Assembly (NCBI RefSeq): GCF_006265115.1
Contig: NZ_SMDR01000001.1
Span: forward strand, 1,364,001-1,428,000
Reading direction: 5' to 3'
DNA: 64,000 nt
Source: Arenimonas terrae
GTDB lineage: Bacteria > Pseudomonadota > Gammaproteobacteria > Xanthomonadales > Xanthomonadaceae
Shown: positions 19,635 through 26,055 of the stretch, piece by piece
Layout: each line of letters starts with the position of its first letter
Numbering within the stretch: position 1 is the first letter of the stretch
Translations under genes and position numbers: made by a program
Notes under the pieces: generated by a model
Database searches by the model: none
Told to the model about the DNA's origin: nothing
The model's input: only the letters and a program-made list of their open reading frames with translations

Positions 19635-20965
19635 GCAATGCGCTCGCCATCGCCGGCGTGACGGCCATACTCCGCGACCTCCTCGACAGCGGCGTCATCG
19701 ACCATGAGGTGACGGACGCGCTCGGCCAGGGAGTCGCCGTCACCGCATTGGCACCCGACAGCATCCCCCTGGACGGCGCGGCCGCGAAGCCGCAGATCAA
19801 TCTGTTCCTGCACCAGGTCACCCACAACCCCGCGCTTCGCAACCTCGACCTGCCTTCGAGGGGACCGGACGGTCGGCGCGTCAGCAATGCGCCGCTGGCC
19901 CTCGACCTCCACTACCTGGTGACGGCGTACGGAACGGTGGATCTGCAGGCGGAGATCCTGCTCGGCTACGCCATGCAGCTACTGCATGAAACCCCACTTC
20001 CTTCCCGTGAGGCGATCCGCAAGGCGCTGCGCCCGCCGGGCGCGCCGGTCAACGGAGCCTCGTTGCCCAGTGCCTACGAGGCGCTGCGGGCGTCGGACCT
20101 CGCCGAGCAGCTTGAACAGTTGAAGATCTCGCCGGTCCAGATGAACACCGACGAGATGTCGAAGATCTGGACTTCCTTGCAGGCCCGCTACCGGCCAACC
20201 GCGGCGTACCACGTGTCCGTCGTTCTCATCCAGGCCCAGCGGCCATCGCGCGCGCCGCTGCCGGTACTCAGTCGCGGCAAGCCGGTTCCGACCCAGGTCG
20301 ATCCCCTGGTCCTTCGCGAAGGTGGTGTGCTGGTGCGCACGGACCTGATGCCGAGCTCGCCGACGCTGGAGTCCATTACCTTGCCCGAGTCCAGACTGGC
20401 CGCCCATCTCGGCGACGCCATCGTGCTCAGCGGGCACTCACTGGAGGGCACCGGACACGCGCTGCTGCTGACCTCGCCGCGCCTGGGCGTGGAGCACTCC
20501 ATTTCGCCAGCCTCGGTGAGCTCGGCGAGGGAAGTCGGATTCGACCTGCCGGTATCGACGACCGTGCTTCCCGCCGGCGTCTACCTGGCCGCCGTGCAGG
20601 TCGTGCGTCCGACCGAATCCGCCCCCCGCACGTCCAGCCAGTTGTCGCTGCGCATCGCGCCCGAGTTCACCAGCGCGGCGGTGCCGCTCGCGGCACTGGT
20701 CCGTGACGTGAACGACAAGGTCGTTGTCACGCTGGGGTGCCGGCCCCGCGTGCTGCCCAACCAGAAAGCGTCGCTTCTGCTCGGCGGCCGCGAGATAGCC
20801 GCCAATCCCCGCACAGCTCCCGCCGACTCGCTCACCTTCGAGATCGACGACGCCCCGCTCGGCAACCACCTCGTCCGGTTGCGTGTGGACGGCGTGGACA
20901 GCCACCTGGTTGATCGCATGAAGACGCCGCCAGAGTTCCTCGACCGCAGGATCGACATAACATGA
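19631..20965 (+). CDS. Cap/terminator protein with DUF4255 (Pvc16-like) domain
   Basis: Expected to cap the distal end of sheath and tube and set where the particle ends. The 444-residue protein has the DUF4255 domain in its first ~190 residues: AIAGVTAILRDLLDSGVID, LFLHQVTHNPALRN, LALDLHYLVTAYG and LLGYAMQLLHETP. An immunoglobulin-like beta-rich C-terminal half (about 230-430) follows. In Afp and PVC the cap is Afp16/Pvc16; in some other eCIS a longer cap adaptor links the particle to a membrane. The extra C-terminal domains here would fit attachment, but no membrane segment is visible. The ATG overlaps the previous TGA, and its own TGA overlaps the ATPase ATG. Confidence 0.85.
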   Translation: MSNALAIAGVTAILRDLLDSGVIDHEVTDALGQGVAVTALAPDSIPLDGAAAKPQINLFLHQVTHNPALRNLDLPSRGPDGRRVSNAPLALDLHYLVTAYGTVDLQAEILLGYAMQLLHETPLPSREAIRKALRPPGAPVNGASLPSAYEALRASDLAEQLEQLKISPVQMNTDEMSKIWTSLQARYRPTAAYHVSVVLIQAQRPSRAPLPVLSRGKPVPTQVDPLVLREGGVLVRTDLMPSSPTLESITLPESRLAAHLGDAIVLSGHSLEGTGHALLLTSPRLGVEHSISPASVSSAREVGFDLPVSTTVLPAGVYLAAVQVVRPTESAPRTSSQLSLRIAPEFTSAAVPLAALVRDVNDKVVVTLGCRPRVLPNQKASLLLGGREIAANPRTAPADSLTFEIDDAPLGNHLVRLRVDGVDSHLVDRMKTPPEFLDRRIDIT

Positions 20966-22905
20966 CGACTGCGCACGCCACCGACTGGACCAGCGCCAAC
21001 CAAGCACTTCTGACCGCCGAGATCGCCTGCCTGATGCGAAGGATCGTTCCGGACGCCGAAGGCCCGGAAGGCGAGCGGCTAGGCACCGCGCTGGAAGCTG
21101 CCCAATCGAAAATGCCGTCCCCCGGCGCACTCGACCTGTTGGCGGAGTTGTTCGGCCTGACGCCGTTCGAGCGGGAGCTGCTGCTTCTGTGCTGTGGCGT
21201 TGAGCTCGATGCGCAGCTGGCCGGTGCCTGCGCTTCGAACAGGCGGATCCCCGGCCAGGGCGATGTCACCTTCGGCCTCGGGTTGGCCTTGCTCTCCGAC
21301 CCCCACTGGAGCGCCCTTACGCCATGGCGCCCGCTGCGACGGTGGCGACTGATCGAGGTGGAACCCGGGCAGCGCCTGGTCGACTGCCCGATCCGCGTGG
21401 ACGAACGCATCCTGCACTTCGTCGCGGGCATCAACGCAATGGATGCGAGGCTCCGCCCCCTGCTTACCGAGCACGCCCGACCAAACCTGGTGCCGGCCAG
21501 CCATGAGGCGTTGATCGAAAGCATCGCAAACCGTCTCTCGGACGGCCGCTACGCAGGAGAACTGGTCCACCTGGACGGGAACGATCCGCAGGGGCGCGAG
21601 GATGTATTCGCGTCAGTCGCATCCAGGACGGGATGCCATGCGTACTCGCTACGAGCCGACGACCTCCCGGCCGCGCCCCTCGAGCTCGAACTGCTACAGG
21701 CATTGCTCGAGCGCGAATCGCGCCTGTTGCCGGCCCTGTTCCTGCTGCAAGGCTCCGCCGACGTGCAGGCATCGTCGCGGCGCCGATTCTGCGAGAACCT
21801 CGGAGCGCCCCTGTTCACCTCCGGCTTCGACACCACCGGGCTGCAGCGTCCGAGCCGGGCCTGGACAGTGGACAAGCCGGAGCCGAATGAACAGAAGCGG
21901 CTGTGGCAGCAAGCCCTTGGTGCAGGCGCGAGCCATCTGAACGGCACCCTCGATGCGCTTTCGGGGCAGTTCCGCATGAGCGCGCGGCGGATCGGCGGAG
22001 TGGCGGCGTCACTTCCGACGGACACGGATGACGCTGAGGCCGTCTCCGATGGCAGCGAGATCTGGGCAGCCTGCCGGCGCTTTGGCCACGAGCAGCTGGA
22101 CGACCTGGCGCAACGCATCGAGCCGACCGCCACATGGGAGGACCTGGTCCTTCCCACGGGACAGCAAAACACCCTCCGACAGATTGCGGCCCACCTGCGC
22201 CAGAAGACCCGGGTATTCGAACAATGGGGATTCGGCCGCCAGGGCCAACGGGGACTGGGCGTCAGCGCGCTCTTCTGCGGCGAGAGCGGCACCGGCAAGA
22301 CCCTCGCCGCCGAAGTTCTCGCGAACGAGCTCAAGCTGGATCTCTATCGCATCGACCTGTCGGCCGTGGTGAGCAAGTACATCGGCGAAACAGAGAAGAA
22401 CCTCCGCCGCGTGTTCGACGCGGCAGAAGACAGCGGCGCCATCCTGCTGTTCGACGAGGCCGATGCACTGTTCGGGAAGCGCAGCGAGGTCAAGGACAGC
22501 CACGACCGATACGCGAACATCGAAGTCAGCTACCTGCTGCAGCGCATGGAGGCTTACCGGGGCCTGGCCGTCCTCACCAGCAACATGAAGGCCTCGCTTG
22601 ATCGGGCGTTCCAGCGACGCCTGCGCTTCATCGTCAATTTTCCTTTCCCCGACAGCGCATTGCGCGAATCCATCTGGCGACGGGCGTTCCCCCGCCAGGC
22701 ACCCGTCGAAGGACTGGACTACGCCAAGCTCGCGAGGCTGAACCTTCCGGGCGGAAACATCCGGAACATCGCCTTGAATGCTGCCTTCCTGGCCGCCGAG
22801 CTGGGTGAACCGCTCAGGATGAGCCATCTGCTCAGGGCCGCGCAAAGCGAAGGCGGGAAGCTCGAGCGCCCCCTGGCCGACGCCGAGATCCGGGGCTGGA
22901 CATGA
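20962..22905 (+). CDS. AAA+ ATPase of the injection system (Afp15/Pvc15-like)
   Basis: Every well-studied eCIS encodes such an ATPase, thought to act in assembly, disassembly or cargo loading. The 647-residue protein has an N-terminal helical region (about 1-180), a degenerate AAA-like middle part (about 180-350), and a canonical AAA+ module. That module has Walker A GESGTGKT (440-447), Walker B LLFDEAD (495-501), sensor-1 VLTSN (537-541) and arginine fingers FQRRLRF (550-556), with a small helical lid near the end. It is cytoplasmic and absent from the mature particle in related systems. It is coupled by 4-base overlap to the cap gene upstream and to the small gene downstream. Confidence 0.92.
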   Translation: MTTAHATDWTSANQALLTAEIACLMRRIVPDAEGPEGERLGTALEAAQSKMPSPGALDLLAELFGLTPFERELLLLCCGVELDAQLAGACASNRRIPGQGDVTFGLGLALLSDPHWSALTPWRPLRRWRLIEVEPGQRLVDCPIRVDERILHFVAGINAMDARLRPLLTEHARPNLVPASHEALIESIANRLSDGRYAGELVHLDGNDPQGREDVFASVASRTGCHAYSLRADDLPAAPLELELLQALLERESRLLPALFLLQGSADVQASSRRRFCENLGAPLFTSGFDTTGLQRPSRAWTVDKPEPNEQKRLWQQALGAGASHLNGTLDALSGQFRMSARRIGGVAASLPTDTDDAEAVSDGSEIWAACRRFGHEQLDDLAQRIEPTATWEDLVLPTGQQNTLRQIAAHLRQKTRVFEQWGFGRQGQRGLGVSALFCGESGTGKTLAAEVLANELKLDLYRIDLSAVVSKYIGETEKNLRRVFDAAEDSGAILLFDEADALFGKRSEVKDSHDRYANIEVSYLLQRMEAYRGLAVLTSNMKASLDRAFQRRLRFIVNFPFPDSALRESIWRRAFPRQAPVEGLDYAKLARLNLPGGNIRNIALNAAFLAAELGEPLRMSHLLRAAQSEGGKLERPLADAEIRGWT

Positions 22906-23168
22906 GCCTGCCGCCGCGAATCCATGTGGTCATCGACGAACTGACCCTCCGGGGCCTGAGCCGCACGCAGGCGGAAACCGTCCTGTGCGACTTCAGGAAG
23001 GCCCTCGAGCGTGAACTTTCCGCGCCGTCGCTGGCGTCGGCACTGCAGCGCGGAAACCACACCGCATCCGTGTCCGGAAAACTGGCCGATGGCCGCGCGC
23101 CGGGGCAGGAATCCGCCCCGCTCGGCTTCCGTATGGCGACCCGGATCAGCCAGGCCCTCCTGAAATGA
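22902..23168 (+). CDS. Small protein preceding the DUF4157 cargo gene
   Basis: An 88-residue protein. The first half is ordered (IHVVIDELTLRGLSRTQAET, then a helix FRKALERELSA); the rest is polar and loop-rich. Proteins with an N-terminal IHVxIDxLxLxGL strand often precede DUF4157 genes in eCIS loci, so a loading adaptor or chaperone for the next gene product is a reasonable guess, without direct evidence. It is locked into the operon by overlaps on both sides (ATG inside the ATPase stop; its TGA overlaps the next ATG). Confidence 0.65.
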   Translation: MSLPPRIHVVIDELTLRGLSRTQAETVLCDFRKALERELSAPSLASALQRGNHTASVSGKLADGRAPGQESAPLGFRMATRISQALLK

Positions 23169-25024
23169 AGCAGACCGCAAACCCCGCGCTCTCCCCCGTC
23201 CCGAAGCCCTGCAGCCGGGCAGCCACGGTGCAGCGAAGGTGCGCCTGCGGCGCCCCGTCACGGAAGGGCTCGACCTGCAGCCGCTGCGCGGAAAAGAAGG
23301 CGCAGGCCAAGCTCTCCGTCAGCACACCGGGCGACGCCTTCGAGCGGGAGGCAGACCGGATTTCGGCGCAGGTCATGGCGGGCGGGCCTGCCGAAGCGCT
23401 CGCGAGGCCTTCACCGGTGCGCGTGCAGCGCGCGGTAGGCCAGGCCCCGACGCCCGCCCATGGGGTCGACGCCGCTTCGGTGGATCGGGCGCTGGCCGGC
23501 GGCGGACGGGCGCTGGACGCCCCTGTCCGCCACGACATGGAGCGCCGCTTTGGCCACAGCTTCTCCCAGGTCCGGGTCCACACCGGCGACGCCGCGGCCG
23601 AATCGGCGGCGGCGCTCGGCGCCGATGCCTACACCGTGGGGGCCAGCATCGCCTTCGGCCGGGGAAAGTTTGCCCCCGGCAGCCCGGAAGGCAAGCGATT
23701 GCTCGCGCACGAACTCACCCATGTGCTGCAGCAGTCAGGGACGAGCGGGGCCGCCACCGCCGGCCGCATGATCTTCAGGCACTCGGCCGACAAGACCAAG
23801 TGCCTCGGCGATCCGGAATGGAAGCGCATAGACGCTACCCCCCAGGAAATCTATGCGCCCGCCAACGACGCGATCGAACGCGCCTACATCGACTCGCACG
23901 GCAAGAACGCAGTGCTGACCGGATCGCAGTTCGAATATGGAGGCAAGCCGGGCGCCACCGCTATAGAACTTCCCAAGGGAGCGCCCGACAAGGGCTCCTG
24001 CAATTCGCTGCTGAAGAAGTTCTCCGGCGTGTCCCGCCAGCTCGCTCCGGACATCATGGACTGCAGCGAGCGTGTCTTCTACGAAATCAAGACCAACCAA
24101 TATGCCGAACAGGGCGCGCAGCAGATCCTTGGCTACTACAAACAAGCCAACGAACTCACGTCGCAGGCCGGCGAACCGGGGTGGAACATCGATCTCGCGG
24201 GCTGGTATCCGCCCCACGTACTGATGCTGGAGCCGACCCGCCGGGTCTGCACCGAAGGCACCGACTACGGCCGAACCCAGCGGCCCGGCCTGATCATCTA
24301 TGAGGTCCAGGACCACAAGGACCGGAAGAAGAAAAAGGAAGAAGAGAAGAAGGAGAAGGAAAAGAAGGATGTCGAAGACGCCAAGCAGCGCGCGGAAGAG
24401 GCTGCGCTGAACAAGGCCAAGCTGAAGAAGGTCCGGGAGTTCGTTGACCAGCTCGAACGCGAGCTTGACCTCGCCGAAGGCGAGAACCGGATGCATCGGA
24501 ACCTGATCAACAACCCGTCCTACAGCGGCTTCTGGGGATACTGGACCAACGACCTTTTCAGCACCCAGCCACCCCCGGCGCAGATATGGGATGAAGCCTA
24601 CTCCCAGCTTTCCGGCGCGCGCATCCAGCTCAAGGCCGGAAATCCCGAGGCGGCGCTGAAGAACTTCATAGCGGCGCGGGTTGCCTATTTCGAGGCCCAG
24701 AAGATCTACCAGGCATGGAGGGCCAGCCTGCCGGGCGCTGCCGTGAAGATGCAGACGGCGATAGGCGTCACCGCCATCCTCGCGGTCGTCGCATTCGTCG
24801 CACCCACCGCCATTGCGCGCTTCAGGCCGCCGCCCCCAGGGTCGGCAGCGAGCATCGCGGCCAACCTGGCGAAAGCAGAGAGCGCCGTCGCCAGGCTCGG
24901 GACAACGGTGGCCAGAGGCGGCACCCGCATCGCGTCGAAGGAAGCCGCGATCGTCGAGCAGGAAATCATCACGGCCGCCGAGATGGAGGCCGAAATGATC
25001 GTGCTCAGGACCTTGAGTTTCTAG
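23165..25024 (+). CDS. DUF4157 cargo/effector with candidate PD-(D/E)XK nuclease domain
   Basis: Likely payload of the particle. The 619 residues contain: a cysteine cluster like a small zinc ribbon (CACGAPSRKGSTCSRC, 26-41); the DUF4157 domain (about 115-190) ending in a metallopeptidase-like HELTH (182-186); then a domain with PD at 295-296, ten residues, and EIK at 307-309, followed by QILGYYKQAN. That spacing and context match a PD-(D/E)XK nuclease core of the kind found in polymorphic toxins. Next come a lysine/glutamate-rich coiled coil (about 384-440), a helical region, a hydrophobic stretch (531-551) that could insert in a membrane, and an alpha-helical tail. DUF4157 is an established marker of eCIS cargo. 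No immunity gene is adjacent. Nuclease activity is inference. Confidence 0.75.
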   Translation: MKQTANPALSPVPKPCSRAATVQRRCACGAPSRKGSTCSRCAEKKAQAKLSVSTPGDAFEREADRISAQVMAGGPAEALARPSPVRVQRAVGQAPTPAHGVDAASVDRALAGGGRALDAPVRHDMERRFGHSFSQVRVHTGDAAAESAAALGADAYTVGASIAFGRGKFAPGSPEGKRLLAHELTHVLQQSGTSGAATAGRMIFRHSADKTKCLGDPEWKRIDATPQEIYAPANDAIERAYIDSHGKNAVLTGSQFEYGGKPGATAIELPKGAPDKGSCNSLLKKFSGVSRQLAPDIMDCSERVFYEIKTNQYAEQGAQQILGYYKQANELTSQAGEPGWNIDLAGWYPPHVLMLEPTRRVCTEGTDYGRTQRPGLIIYEVQDHKDRKKKKEEEKKEKEKKDVEDAKQRAEEAALNKAKLKKVREFVDQLERELDLAEGENRMHRNLINNPSYSGFWGYWTNDLFSTQPPPAQIWDEAYSQLSGARIQLKAGNPEAALKNFIAARVAYFEAQKIYQAWRASLPGAAVKMQTAIGVTAILAVVAFVAPTAIARFRPPPPGSAASIAANLAKAESAVARLGTTVARGGTRIASKEAAIVEQEIITAAEMEAEMIVLRTLSF

Positions 25025-25039
25025 CCCGGTGGACAGCCG

Positions 25040-25693
25040 ATGACATTCCCGAACTCTCCCAAGCTGGTGCGCGGCGGCCTGGTGCTGGTGGATCCGAAAT
25101 CCGGCAGCGTCCGACGGGTCATCTCGCTGCAGTACAACCCCGACACGCTCAGCCGGACGCTGCAGGTGCAGGGGTTCGGTGAAAATGGCGAACGCTCCGA
25201 GGCGCTCCGCCTGCGCGGCCCGGCAGTGGAGACGATCAAGATCGATGCCGAGATAGATGCCGCGGACCATCTGGAATTCCCGGAGCAGCACGCCGCCACG
25301 ATCGAGTTCGGAATACAGCCGCAACTGGCTGCTCTGGAATCGCTCGTCAACCCGTCGAGCACCGACCTGCTCTTCAATGAGCTCCTGTCGCTTGCCGGCA
25401 CGATCGAGATCGCGCCATCCGAAGCACCCCTCGCCCTGTTCGTCTGGAGCAGGCAGCGCGTGCTGGCGGTTCGTGTTACCGATTTCAGCATCACCGAAGA
25501 AGCCTTCGACCCGGACCTCAACCCCCTGCGCGCGAAGGTGAGCCTCGGCATGCGGGTTCTGTCGATCAACGACGTAGGTTTGGCCCACAAGGCCGGTGCG
25601 CTGTTCCTGGGATACCTGCAGAGCCGCGAAAGGCTGGCCGCGAAAACCCCGGGTGGCGGCCTGTCGGCCCTGGGCATCGGAGGCATCCCATGA
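25040..25693 (+). CDS. Baseplate tube adaptor (CIS tube protein, Pvc7/Afp7 N-terminal part)
   Basis: Links the inner tube to the central hub. The 217-residue protein has the family opening LVLVDPKSGSVRRVISLQYN then PDTLSRTLQV, the middle LRLRGPAVETIKIDAEIDA, and VLAVRVTDFSITEEAFDPDL near residue 150. In Afp7/Pvc7 this domain is fused to a C-terminal LysM domain; here the LysM part is the next gene, with a 4-base overlap. It follows the DUF4157 gene after 15 non-coding bases; the start is supported only by a weak purine stretch. Confidence 0.85.
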   Translation: MTFPNSPKLVRGGLVLVDPKSGSVRRVISLQYNPDTLSRTLQVQGFGENGERSEALRLRGPAVETIKIDAEIDAADHLEFPEQHAATIEFGIQPQLAALESLVNPSSTDLLFNELLSLAGTIEIAPSEAPLALFVWSRQRVLAVRVTDFSITEEAFDPDLNPLRAKVSLGMRVLSINDVGLAHKAGALFLGYLQSRERLAAKTPGGGLSALGIGGIP

Positions 25694-26055
25694 ACGAAGC
25701 CCTCAGGCAGCTCGAGATGCTCTTGGGAAACTCGAGCGCAGGCGCCCGCCCCTTCCCGGCCAACAGTCGATACAACGCGACGCCGGTCCTCATGCACCGG
25801 CAAGCCGACGGTCGCGGCAATCCCTACCTGGCACGGCGATTCGTGCCGGCGGCCGGCCAGTTCGCCGAACTTGGCCAGCATTCTGTCGTGGAAGGCGACC
25901 GACTCGACCTGCTGGCGTCACGCTACTTCTCCGACCCGGAGCAGTACTGGAAGCTGTGTGACGCCAACGGCGCGCTGCGGCCGGATGCGCTGGTCGAAGC
26001 GATAGGCCGCAGCCTGAGCATCGGAATCCACACCGACATGGCGTCGTCAGCGTGA
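25690..26055 (+). CDS. LysM-domain baseplate protein (Pvc7/Afp7 C-terminal part)
   Basis: A 121-residue protein with one LysM-like domain: VVEGDRLDLLASRYFSDPEQ, then YWKLCDANGALRPDALVEAI (about 66-105). This is the standard form in phage and eCIS baseplates, where LysM parts help glue hub to tube. It is encoded separately from its usual partner domain, the upstream 217-residue protein, and overlaps it by four bases. The first 45 residues are variable. Its TGA overlaps the start of the second DUF4157 gene. Confidence 0.85.
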   Translation: MNEALRQLEMLLGNSSAGARPFPANSRYNATPVLMHRQADGRGNPYLARRFVPAAGQFAELGQHSVVEGDRLDLLASRYFSDPEQYWKLCDANGALRPDALVEAIGRSLSIGIHTDMASSA

